A DNA stretch of 9,872 nt from contig JAIRUO010000189.1 in the NCBI GenBank assembly GCA_031254385.1, positions 1 through 9,872 on the forward strand, read 5' to 3'. Below are positions 1 to 6,405 of the stretch, piece by piece; within the stretch, counting starts at the first letter, position 1; each line of letters begins with the position of its first letter. The translations under genes were made by a program, and so were the position numbers. The notes beneath the pieces are model-generated. The model was not told the origin of the DNA, did not search any database, and saw only the letters and a list, made by a program, of their open reading frames with translations. Source of the stretch: Treponema sp. (GTDB lineage: Bacteria > Spirochaetota > Spirochaetia > Treponematales > Breznakiellaceae).

Positions 1-1
1 A

Positions 2-73
2 GAACTATTAGGCGATCCTTTTGGGATATTATATGGAACATATCACTTAATCGATGAGCTTAGAAAGCTATAA
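2..73 (+). CDS. possible C-terminal tail of an upstream gene (partial)
   Basis: One frame stays open from the window edge for 23 codons and ends at TAA (71-73). It reads ELLGDPFGILYGTYHLIDEL and then RKL. The other two + frames stop early or give less protein-like sequence. The residue mix is ordinary for a globular protein end, but the fragment is too short to place in a family. It precedes about 220 non-coding bases. It could equally be non-coding, so confidence is low. Confidence 0.3.
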   Translation, partial: ELLGDPFGILYGTYHLIDELRKL

Positions 74-86
74 ATACAGGGGTAAA

Positions 87-140
87 CGTCGCACAACAGG
101 ATTGTATACGCTTCGCCGCTAATGCGTCTCGTATAAAACT
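87..140. repeat. GC-rich imperfect hairpin, possibly attC-like
   Basis: A short stretch richer in G+C than its surroundings lies between the upstream open frame and the first lipoprotein. TATACG (105-110) and CGTATA (130-135) are perfect inverted repeats around a 19-nt loop. The loop has an alternative inner pairing, ACGC with GCGT (108-111 and 124-127). ACAA (93-96) and TTGT (102-105) form another small pair upstream. GCACAAC (91-97) is one base off the integron R'' consensus RYYYAAC. No matching GTTRRRY core is visible downstream, so an attC identity is only a suggestion. There is no T-run after the stem, so it is not an obvious terminator. Confidence 0.35.
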
Positions 141-204
141 TTTATATTATATGCAATGTGCCCGAAAATATATATAAAAATATAGTAGTTTCTGATAAAT
201 TGGG

Positions 205-233
205 TTGACAAAGACATAAAATTGTAGGATTAT
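205..233 (+). promoter_or_regulatory. sigma70-type promoter for the first lipoprotein gene
   Basis: A perfect -35 TTGACA (205-210) is followed after 17 nt by GATTAT (228-233), a 4/6 match to the -10 consensus. A perfect inverted repeat ATTATT-A-AATAAT (229-241) overlaps the -10 and probable start point. The -35 and the next dozen bases closely resemble the promoter at 1243. The leader to the ATG at 296 would be about 55 nt. Confidence 0.55.
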
Positions 234-277
234 TAAATAATTATGGGGTTTCTAGAATATTTTCCATGGTAAATCTT

Positions 278-284
278 AAAGGGG
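278..284 (+). promoter_or_regulatory. ribosome binding site that decides the start at 296
   Basis: AAAGGGG ends 11 nt before the ATG at 296, which is slightly long but usable. The alternative in-frame ATG at 266 has only a GGGG 18 nt away. Starting at 296 also puts the Lys-Lys signal peptide at the N terminus, as expected for a lipoprotein. Confidence 0.5.
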
Positions 285-295
285 ATGTATATTAT

Positions 296-640
296 ATGAA
301 AAAACTATGGTTATGCATTTTTCTTATACCGATGACAATTTCTTCATGTGCTTACCTTCTAGGAAAAGAATTTGGGGATGCGTATTATGCTCATTTAGAG
401 ACGGGTAAAGAAGATGGTGTTGTAGGGTATTATTACCGGATATATGTCGAGAATAAAACTGATGAAACGATAGTAATTTTTTATCGTGATGGAAGTAGGA
501 TAGGTAATGTAAAAAAAAATAAAACAAAACAATTCAATGTGTATAAAAATAGGTATATATACATAATTGGAAACAAATCTCAAAAGCAATATTTCTTAGT
601 TATGTGTGGTACTGATCGGGAGGTATTTATTATTCAATAA
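296..640 (+). CDS. small putative lipoprotein of unknown function
   Basis: The 114-residue product starts MKKLWLCIFLIPMTISSC: a positive N-tip, a hydrophobic core and a lipobox ISSC with the lipidated Cys at residue 18. It should be exported, lipidated and anchored in the cell envelope. The mature part (about 96 residues) is rich in Tyr, Lys and Ile and alternates in a way that suggests a small beta-rich domain. There are no catalytic motifs that I recognise. An upstream in-frame ATG at 266 would add ten residues before the signal peptide and is less likely. The gene has its own promoter and lies 52 nt before the DUF402 gene, with no clear promoter between, so the two may be co-transcribed. 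An A9 run occurs at 511-519. Function cannot be assigned. Confidence 0.75.
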   Translation: MKKLWLCIFLIPMTISSCAYLLGKEFGDAYYAHLETGKEDGVVGYYYRIYVENKTDETIVIFYRDGSRIGNVKKNKTKQFNVYKNRYIYIIGNKSQKQYFLVMCGTDREVFIIQ

Positions 641-692
641 ATGGAAAATTTAGTGTTAATCTTTATTGTTAGAACAATTACAGAGAATTCCT

Positions 693-1235
693 ATGGAAAG
701 ACGTAAATACCTTGGAAAAGCTCTTGAAGGTTATATAAAATCATCCTCTTCAAAAATCATTAAAGTAAATGATGAAGGTATAAAAGGGTATTTTTCATAT
801 CTTAAAATTATCGAAGTAAATCGTCCATTTATTGTAGGATTGAAGGGTAATGAAATTTGCCTTTATGATAATGGTTATACCGAGATTAATTATCTCCCAG
901 ATAATGAAAATTGGCAATTATATGGAATATATGATAATAATGGCAAAATAATTGAATGGTATTTTGATATTACAAAAAAAAATGCTGTTGATAATGAAGG
1001 TAATCCATATTGTGTTGATTTGTTTTTGGATATAGTTCTATTGCCAGATGGACAGATAGTAATTCTTGATGAAGATGAATTGCAAAATGCATATAATGAA
1101 GGAATAATTACATGCAATGAATATAATTTCGCTTATAAAGTTAAGAATAAGCTGATTAATGATGGGATAGTAAATGTTTATTATATGGAAAAATTATGTA
1201 ATAGACTATTAGAAAAGTTAAAATTGATTGTATGA
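693..1235 (+). CDS. DUF402 domain-containing protein
   Basis: The 180-residue product carries the signature of the DUF402 family in its middle. A 'W.LYGIYDNNGKIIEWYFDI' strand pair lies at about residues 74-93, followed by PYCVDLFLDIVLLPDG and ILDEDEL..A...GII at about 105-139. This pattern of 'WY.DI, then vDL.LDivv.pDG, then lDEDEL' is diagnostic. Family members adopt a beta-barrel-like fold, and some Gram-positive ones are nucleoside di/triphosphatases; others are fused to RNA-binding modules (FAU-1 type). Whether this one hydrolyses nucleotides is inference. No signal peptide is seen, so it is probably cytoplasmic. The frame opens at a TTG at 666, which would add nine residues but has no ribosome site. 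The ATG at 693 has a weak AGAG 7 nt upstream and is preferred. The gene is AT-rich like its neighbours. Confidence 0.8.
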   Translation: MERRKYLGKALEGYIKSSSSKIIKVNDEGIKGYFSYLKIIEVNRPFIVGLKGNEICLYDNGYTEINYLPDNENWQLYGIYDNNGKIIEWYFDITKKNAVDNEGNPYCVDLFLDIVLLPDGQIVILDEDELQNAYNEGIITCNEYNFAYKVKNKLINDGIVNVYYMEKLCNRLLEKLKLIV

Positions 1236-1242
1236 TAGGCTA

Positions 1243-1271
1243 TTGACAAAAGACATAAGTCATGCAATTAT
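1243..1271 (+). promoter_or_regulatory. sigma70-type promoter for the 1293 lipoprotein gene
   Basis: A perfect TTGACA (1243-1248) is followed after 17 nt by AATTAT (1266-1271), a 4/6 -10 match. An inverted repeat ATTATT-GTA-AATAAT (1267-1281) sits at the same spacing as in the promoter at 205. It lies between the DUF402 stop (1235) and the AGGAG ribosome site (1282-1286). Confidence 0.55.
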
Positions 1272-1292
1272 TGTAAATAATAGGAGAACAAA

Positions 1293-1847
1293 ATGAAAAA
1301 ATTTATCTATGTTGCTCTGCCTTTAATAATCCTTTTATCATCCTGCGCCTCATCAAGATTATACACGCCAATAGGCGATGTTGAGAGTATGTATTACGCA
1401 AGCATAAACAAGAATGTCTGGCCGGATGATATACGAAACAATGGCATAGAAAATTATTATGATGAATTCATAGGCTGGGTAGGTATTGTTGAAGAATACA
1501 GAGTTGAAAATAACATCATTCACTTTACAATGAAGCACCATTATTATGACTGGGTAGAGGATTTTGGCTATTCAAGAGGCCCATTTTTACTATCACCTGA
1601 TGGCGAGGGATATATTAGTGGAAAATATGTTCTAAGACCCGATATGAGCGAAGCTGATATAAAAGCATTTGTTCAAGATTTATTTGGAGATTGTATAGTT
1701 TTGTACGGTTATCCAGAAGAAATACTGGATAATGGAAAAATCATAATTGATACAAAATATGCAAGGAGGATATCAAAAAACTATGTCAACCCAAGTTGGA
1801 TAGCCCTCGGTTTTACCAAATATGGAAGAAACGGATTGGAAAGATAA
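1293..1847 (+). CDS. putative lipoprotein of unknown function
   Basis: The 184-residue product begins MKKFIYVALPLIILLSSCAS, a clear type II signal peptide with lipobox LSSC and Cys at residue 18. AGGAG lies 6 nt before the ATG, supporting this start. The mature region holds a 'GWVGIVEEYRVENNIIHFTM' strand, then KHHYYDWVEDFG, then a GPFLLSPDGEG turn, and a late strand GDCIVLYGYPEEI. This series of strands suggests a small beta-barrel (OB-like) domain, perhaps distantly like Slp-type or tRNA_anti-like lipoproteins, but that is only an impression. It has its own promoter, and another promoter follows it, so it is probably monocistronic. Located in the cell envelope; function unknown. Confidence 0.8.
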   Translation: MKKFIYVALPLIILLSSCASSRLYTPIGDVESMYYASINKNVWPDDIRNNGIENYYDEFIGWVGIVEEYRVENNIIHFTMKHHYYDWVEDFGYSRGPFLLSPDGEGYISGKYVLRPDMSEADIKAFVQDLFGDCIVLYGYPEEILDNGKIIIDTKYARRISKNYVNPSWIALGFTKYGRNGLER

Positions 1848-1865
1848 AAAATAGGAAAAGAGCAC

Positions 1866-1894
1866 TTGACTGAATGATTTTTCTGCTATAAAAT
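1866..1894 (+). promoter_or_regulatory. sigma70-type promoter for the hemerythrin-lipoprotein pair
   Basis: TTGACT (1866-1871) and TAAAAT (1889-1894) are separated by exactly 17 nt and each matches consensus at 5/6. The hemerythrin ATG is 19 nt beyond the -10, with AGGA (1905-1908) as ribosome site. The leader is therefore very short. This is the best + strand promoter in the window. Confidence 0.65.
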
Positions 1895-1913
1895 ATGCTT
1901 ATGTAGGAATAAA

Positions 1914-2333
1914 ATGGAATTTATTAAACTGGGTTATGAATATTTATTGGATGTCCCAGAACTGGATAAACAGCATAAAGAGTTAGCGAAACGATTGAAT
2001 AATGCAATAAAACATTGTACCGGGAAAAAAAACGATGAAAAGATATTTTATTTTGAAACTATGGTAAAATCCATCGATTATATAAGAAATCACTTTGAGA
2101 CGGAAGAAAAATTATTATGTAAGACAAAATATGAAAATACTGAAAAACATAAATTAGAACATAAGAAAATATTGGATGAATTAATAAAAATGAATGATGA
2201 TATTGAGAAGAATAAAGTTGAATTGGATTTATTCTATGTAACGGCATTCATAAGAGAATTGGTTATGAAACATATAAAAATATATGATATAGCCGCAAAA
2301 AAATATTTTATAGAAGGGAAGAAAATAAAATGA
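1914..2333 (+). CDS. bacteriohemerythrin (single-domain hemerythrin-like protein)
   Basis: The 139-residue product has the length of a stand-alone bacterial hemerythrin and every expected di-iron ligand in the right order: His21 (in LDKQHKEL), His60 and Glu64 (in RNHFETEE), His79 and His83 (EKHKLEH), then His120 and Asp125 (KHIKIYD). These are the residues that hold an oxo-bridged di-iron centre in a four-helix bundle and bind O2 reversibly. The usual N-terminal Trp is replaced (MEFIKLGYEYLLDV). There is no signal peptide or membrane segment, so it should be cytoplasmic. In an anaerobe such proteins are thought to bind, sense or scavenge oxygen, but the role here is inference. The stop overlaps the start of the next gene (ATGA), so the two are translationally coupled. 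Confidence 0.9.
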   Translation: MEFIKLGYEYLLDVPELDKQHKELAKRLNNAIKHCTGKKNDEKIFYFETMVKSIDYIRNHFETEEKLLCKTKYENTEKHKLEHKKILDELIKMNDDIEKNKVELDLFYVTAFIRELVMKHIKIYDIAAKKYFIEGKKIK

Positions 2334-2845
2334 AGAAAGCTTATTTTGCTGTATTGTTTGCTATCAGCGTATTCGCTTGTATTATGTTAAGTTGCGCCTC
2401 CGATCCGAGCCGACAACTATCAACAATGAACCTTGATGCTAATGCTGCTCAGGCTCAGAATCAAGAAGATTCTTCCGATAATGAATTGGATAGATTGGAG
2501 GTATTTGATATAAATGATAAGCTCCTTTTTGAATTAATAGGATTAAAAACAGTCTTAACTTATGCAGCTCCTGGCGAGGATGAATTTGATTTAGTTGTAT
2601 ATGAAACATCAACAGGAGTTGATTTTGTAAAAGTATGTGCTGAAAAAAGTACAACAGGCATACAGTCTGAGTACGCATGGGTGGATTTTACATATCCTGG
2701 ATTGGTATTTCTAAGCCAAAGCTTAATTGAAATAAAAATATATGGAGAATTTTATTATTGTGATCTGCTCCGTTTTAGAGACAATGTAACTGGAGAGGTA
2801 AAGGATATATATTTCGAAATATCAGATTTTTTTGGTAAATGGTGA
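2330..2845 (+). CDS. putative lipoprotein coupled to hemerythrin
   Basis: The 171-residue product starts MKKAYFAVLFAISVFACIMLSC, a type II signal peptide with lipobox MLSC and the lipidated Cys at residue 22. A Ser/Asn/Gln/Asp-rich linker (about 23-53) follows, then a beta-rich domain with strands such as FELIGLKTVLTYA and EFDLVVYETSTG, ending in a GEVKDIYFEISDFFGKW tail. I do not recognise the family. The ATG overlaps the hemerythrin stop by 4 nt (ATGA), and GGAAG lies 8 nt upstream inside that gene. It shares the promoter at 1866. It is the last gene of the AT-rich block and converges with the operon on the other strand, 36 nt away. Confidence 0.75.
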   Translation: MKKAYFAVLFAISVFACIMLSCASDPSRQLSTMNLDANAAQAQNQEDSSDNELDRLEVFDINDKLLFELIGLKTVLTYAAPGEDEFDLVVYETSTGVDFVKVCAEKSTTGIQSEYAWVDFTYPGLVFLSQSLIEIKIYGEFYYCDLLRFRDNVTGEVKDIYFEISDFFGKW

Positions 2846-2881
2846 TTTGTAGGGAGAACTAAATAAAAAATAACAAATCTT

Positions 2882-4537
2882 CTAATTTAAAACTTTTTCA
2901 ATTCTCGCAATACAATGGGATTTAGTTTTTTCTATAAGCTCTTTGACAGACAGTGCCGGATCACGGCGTTTCAGGGCTGCGGCTGTGGGGAGTATGGTAA
3001 AAAAGACAAGGCGCTCGTCAGTTTCAAGGCTTTTAAGGAATTCCGTGTAGTTTTTGACAAAAACAGGCAGGGAACGGATTTTGCTTGAATAGTCAGCCAA
3101 AAAATCTTCTGCTTTCATTCTGGCTTTGCTGGCGGTAAAAGGCGGCGTTTGCCGTGCATTTGAATTTATTTTTTTTGGGAAGACCTGTATTGGCGATCCA
3201 AGGCCGTCTTGCGGAATTAAATCGATGCCCGAAGCCTCGCAATGCGCTTCGAGTTTTTCACGGTAAAAGGTAAGGGAATGGGATTCGTAATACCAGCTTG
3301 TATTGGTCAGCTTCTTAGTCAGAAGGCCACGGTAAAGGAACGCCGAATACTGAGCTTCCAACGGAGCTAGGCGCTTTTGCCTGATTTCAAAGTACGGGTG
3401 AACATAAGCGCCGCGTGCATAACAAAGTCCCATTGGATAAGAAAAATCCGCACCGTATAATTCGATTGATTCAGCACCTAGTTTTTCTGCCAGAGACACC
3501 GAAGCATAAGTTACGTTTCCGCCGGAAGTATCAACATCGGGCAGGGAATAGCAGGTTTTAATATAGTTTGTAAGCGGATGGCTGCCAGAAAAGAACCTTA
3601 TATTTTTGGATAGGGAAGCTACCAGGGGCGGCCCTGCCAAATCCATGAACAGCAGGGTCTCCTTTGGCAATCCAGACATAAAATGATAATAGCTGATATG
3701 CTGGCAGTCAATGGAAACTACGGCATCAGGGCTTATATCTTCCGCAAGAAGGCAGGGCAGGCTTGTGTCTGTCGCAATTAGGAATACGGTTTTTCTTCTT
3801 TTCTTGAGCAGGGGTATTTGGAGATTCAGAGAAGGCCCTGCCGCAGTAACAGCAGCGTGTTTAATTAAAGGCAAGGCACAATTCTCTTTTTCTGCGCTTA
3901 TCAGGTTCCTAAGGGAGTTAGAAAACCATCTTGCGCCAAAATAGGCCTGAACCGAATAATCAGCAGAAACCTTTTGAACAGCCTTTTCTACAGCCTCCGC
4001 AGCTTTGCCAAAGTTTTCATTGTCTGCCGCTGTCCTTGCCCTAAGGGGCAACATTCGTATGCCTTCGCACAGGGCGGGCTGATATGCGCTAAGTATATAC
4101 TGTTCTATCGCAGTTTCATCAGGATCAATCAGGATATGAAAACGGGGATCACATAATATTTCGGAATAGTCCTTGTGGCAAAGTAGTTCCGCAATGCTGT
4201 CAATGCAAAAATCTATTACCAGAACCCTGGCTGTTTGCTCCCTCTCTAAAGCGGCCTCCGCAAAAAAACCGCCCCCAAGCCCCAGAAGGACAATAAAGCC
4301 TTCATTGCCAAGCGTATCCATCAGGCGTTTCGCCTCACGCCGGGGATCTACCGTTGAATGGAGCGGACGGGCAGGATGGCCGGGATCTATCCAGGCGGGG
4401 ATAATTTCCCCTGATGAGGATTCCTTGAATTCATAATGAGTAAGTGCGGTTTTTGCTTTTGATAAACTGCAAGCAAGAGAAGGCTGCGTTAAGGAGAGGG
4501 CTGAGATGTTTCTTTCAAAAAACTGTTTGTCATTCAT
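2882..4537 (-). CDS. DUF115 / MptE-like, Maf-type protein (551 aa)
   Basis: This is the last gene of the four-gene operon. The N-terminal third contains STVDPRREAKR (61-71) and a nucleotide-binding-like IVLLGLGGGFF (82-92). The DUF115 core spans about 205-370: TAAGPSLN (231-238), IATDTSLPCLL (254-264), PDAVVSIDCQ (270-279), DTSGGNVTYASVSLA (336-350) and ELYGADFSYP (359-368). The C-terminal 180 residues are mostly helical. DUF115 includes archaeal 6-hydroxymethylpterin pyrophosphokinase and bacterial Maf proteins, which transfer nonulosonic acid sugars to flagellin; Maf is the likelier analogy here. No signal peptide, so cytoplasmic. The start overlaps the upstream stop by 8 nt and follows GGTGA, indicating coupled translation. 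The usual Gly before the AGPSL motif is Ala here. Substrate unknown. Confidence 0.8.
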   Translation of the reverse strand: MNDKQFFERNISALSLTQPSLACSLSKAKTALTHYEFKESSSGEIIPAWIDPGHPARPLHSTVDPRREAKRLMDTLGNEGFIVLLGLGGGFFAEAALEREQTARVLVIDFCIDSIAELLCHKDYSEILCDPRFHILIDPDETAIEQYILSAYQPALCEGIRMLPLRARTAADNENFGKAAEAVEKAVQKVSADYSVQAYFGARWFSNSLRNLISAEKENCALPLIKHAAVTAAGPSLNLQIPLLKKRRKTVFLIATDTSLPCLLAEDISPDAVVSIDCQHISYYHFMSGLPKETLLFMDLAGPPLVASLSKNIRFFSGSHPLTNYIKTCYSLPDVDTSGGNVTYASVSLAEKLGAESIELYGADFSYPMGLCYARGAYVHPYFEIRQKRLAPLEAQYSAFLYRGLLTKKLTNTSWYYESHSLTFYREKLEAHCEASGIDLIPQDGLGSPIQVFPKKINSNARQTPPFTASKARMKAEDFLADYSSKIRSLPVFVKNYTEFLKSLETDERLVFFTILPTAAALKRRDPALSVKELIEKTKSHCIARIEKVLN

Positions 4538-5942
4538 AAACTTTCACCATCTCATCAAGGGCCTCGATCCCCTCAGGGTAGAGGAGGGGGGATAATTCCT
4601 CTTTTAGTCTTGATCCATACAAGGGATTGTTTAACGCTGTCTTTAATATGTGCGCGGCCTTTTTGGCAGGATGAGTACCAAAACGACAGGAAACAGTTTT
4701 TAATAGCGGTTTTTTTTTCTCTGCGGCTATGCCTATTTCCAGTGCAGATTTCAAAGAACCGAACACGGCATTATTTGATCCTAGCGATTTTAGTCGTTTT
4801 GGATAGGCTTCTATCTGGCGGCTAAACCAAGAAGCGTAAACAGAATGGCTGCCGCCGGCCTGCATTAATTCGGAACGCTTAAAGATTTGCGAATAATAAG
4901 GATTAAAGCGCAGTGCTTTTTCTTCCCATAATATGTCAAAGCTGTAAGGTTTTGCGTGAGTTTGAATCCCCTTATGCGCCAGATCCAGGCCGGTAAAATA
5001 AATCACATCATCGGTTAAAGCAAGGGCCAGATCCAGAGCGGCTGCGGAAACTGTCCCGCGCTGAGGCATGGCGATAAAGGGTATGTTCAAATCCCTTAGT
5101 ACCAGTTCTTGCCAAAGGCTGCCATCGCTCATAATCAGAAGCCGGGCGTTTTTGCATTGAGAAGGAAGTACCGCGTTAAGGCTAAAAGCAAGGCAAGTAT
5201 TCTTTGTATTGCGAAAACATTCGTAAAGGTGGAGCAGTGCCCAATTGCCGCCATCTGTGCTTATTACAAGATCAGGTTCAATGCCGGCCTGCCTTAGAGC
5301 CGTAATCGAGGAAGAAACAGCGGCAAGGATAAAGCTCTGCCTGTTGTTTCGAATAACGGGAATTGTGTCTTCCAGGCTTGGCCCTGACCCTGTTATCAGA
5401 ACGGGAAATGAAAAGGGGAGGGGAGGAATCGCCTCTGTGATTAAAGGCAGATTCCTAAAAAAGTTCCTAAACCACTTTTTGCCAAACTGTTTTAAGGTCC
5501 TGGCAGACGCATCCGCCTGTTTTATGAATTCTACTGTCTGCAAAAGAAGAAAATGGTACGCTTCCCCGTATAGGGCAAGGGAAGGACGCCATTCTATTAT
5601 TTTTACTGCGCTGGCTTCGATATCGGGAATATGCAGTTCAAAAAATGATTCCAGGTTCTGACCTGTTCCAGGGTGCCAAAAAAAATCAGGCTTGTTTTCT
5701 TCGGGTATAGTTCCAGGAGCTTCGACATTAAGGGCGATTATTTTAGACTTTGGAAATCTGTTTCGCAGAATTTCGACCATGTATCCCATTCCGGGCTCGA
5801 TCAGGATAAAGAAAGCCGTATCGCCATTAAGGGCAAGCGAATTTATATAGCGTTCAGCCTCTGCTTTGGGGTTATATCTTGAATGAAGAGATTCAGCCTT
5901 TCGCATTTTGAAGATCGGACTCAGTTTTATTTCTGCGAACAT
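4530..5942 (-). CDS. DUF115 / MptE-like, Maf-type protein (470 aa)
   Basis: A shorter paralogue of the downstream 551-residue protein. Both have an N-terminal 'S..(N/D)P..EA.R' segment (SRYNPKAEAERYI at 21-33 here) followed by a Gly-rich turn, EPGMGYMVEIL (49-59). The DUF115 core runs from about 155 to 325: LITGSGPSLED (182-192), DLVISTDGGNWALLHLY (224-240), RGTVSAAALDLALAL (295-309) and VIYFTGLDLAHKG (313-325). The canonical GSGPSL is intact, unlike in the paralogue. A Maf-like glycosyltransferase role is inferred from family membership. The ATG at 5942 overlaps the 170-residue gene by 50 nt. An ATG at 5906 (residue 13) would cut this to 14 nt, and neither has a strong ribosome site. An A9 run (4710-4718 on the + strand as T) encodes Lys408-410. 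Confidence 0.8.
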   Translation of the reverse strand: MFAEIKLSPIFKMRKAESLHSRYNPKAEAERYINSLALNGDTAFFILIEPGMGYMVEILRNRFPKSKIIALNVEAPGTIPEENKPDFFWHPGTGQNLESFFELHIPDIEASAVKIIEWRPSLALYGEAYHFLLLQTVEFIKQADASARTLKQFGKKWFRNFFRNLPLITEAIPPLPFSFPVLITGSGPSLEDTIPVIRNNRQSFILAAVSSSITALRQAGIEPDLVISTDGGNWALLHLYECFRNTKNTCLAFSLNAVLPSQCKNARLLIMSDGSLWQELVLRDLNIPFIAMPQRGTVSAAALDLALALTDDVIYFTGLDLAHKGIQTHAKPYSFDILWEEKALRFNPYYSQIFKRSELMQAGGSHSVYASWFSRQIEAYPKRLKSLGSNNAVFGSLKSALEIGIAAEKKKPLLKTVSCRFGTHPAKKAAHILKTALNNPLYGSRLKEELSPLLYPEGIEALDEMVKVYE

Positions 5943-6405
5943 AAATAATATTTTTTACAGCATCCAAGACTATGGAAATAACCAACGGGCTAAAAGAGGG
6001 TAGCCCTGCGGGTTCAATAATTATGATGACGTTCCAGGGCTCTTCTTTGTCCAGCGGAAAACACCATAACTCATATTCTCCGTCTAAAAAAGCTATGCCG
6101 GTTTTATCTTCCCTATCGAACTTAAAGTATTTTTTGGAAGAGCTTTCAGGGTTAAAAAGTATATACGCAGGGATTGAAATTTTTTTGACACCTAGGCCCA
6201 CAGATGTATAGCTTATGTATGTTTGACCTTCCAGAGAAAAGCAGGCCCCCACCTTGAATGAACCGTATACTTTTAGCAGGCTTAATGCGGTATAGGGAAT
6301 ATCGGCCCCAGGTTTAATCCTTAATATTCTATCCCTTATAGGCTTTGCGAGTTCAGCCAATTCCCAGGAGTTTTTTTTTTCCAGGGCCTTGCTCAAAAGC
6401 CCCAT
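5893..6405 (-). CDS. conserved-looking hypothetical protein (170 aa)
   Basis: The product has no signal peptide and no clear membrane span. It opens with a charged helix (MGLLSKALEKKNSWELAEL). Alternating strands and turns follow, such as YGSFKVGACFSLEG (47-60) and the SVGLGV..ISIPAYI stretch (68-82). The C-terminal part has a hydrophobic strand NVIIIIEPAG and a helix PLVISIVLDAVKNI. The strand order faintly recalls a small sensory alpha/beta fold such as GAF, but I see no family signature. Its ATG overlaps the stop of the acidic protein gene by one base (TAATG), so it probably depends on translational restart. It ends 50 nt inside the next gene. An A10 run lies in codons 9-12. Confidence 0.75.
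   Translation of the reverse strand: MGLLSKALEKKNSWELAELAKPIRDRILRIKPGADIPYTALSLLKVYGSFKVGACFSLEGQTYISYTSVGLGVKKISIPAYILFNPESSSKKYFKFDREDKTGIAFLDGEYELWCFPLDKEEPWNVIIIIEPAGLPSFSPLVISIVLDAVKNIIYVRRNKTESDLQNAKG
6371..6380 (-). repeat. A10 homopolymer tract near the start of the 170-aa gene
   Basis: Ten consecutive A residues on the coding strand (T10 on +) cover the codons GAA AAA AAA AAC, encoding Glu-Lys-Lys-Asn at residues 9-12. It is the longest homopolymer I find in the operon. A one-base slip there would frameshift the protein almost at its beginning. Confidence 0.8.

Noticed and set aside
665..678. Inverted repeat ATTGTT-AG-AACAAT before the DUF402 gene, as an operator or integron core
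   Set aside because: It is short and AT-rich, overlaps a possible start codon, has no promoter beside it, and GTTAGAA does not fit the GTTRRRY core.
2844..2879. Inverted repeat GATTTGT/ACAAATC between the convergent genes, as a bidirectional terminator
   Set aside because: The stem is only 7 AT-rich base pairs with a 22-nt loop and is not followed by a T-run on either strand. It is too weak to call.
3711..5882. Several 60-140 codon + strand open frames opposite the two DUF115 genes
   Set aside because: They lie fully inside well-supported - strand genes, show Arg/Ser/Cys-rich non-protein-like composition, and have no family resemblance.
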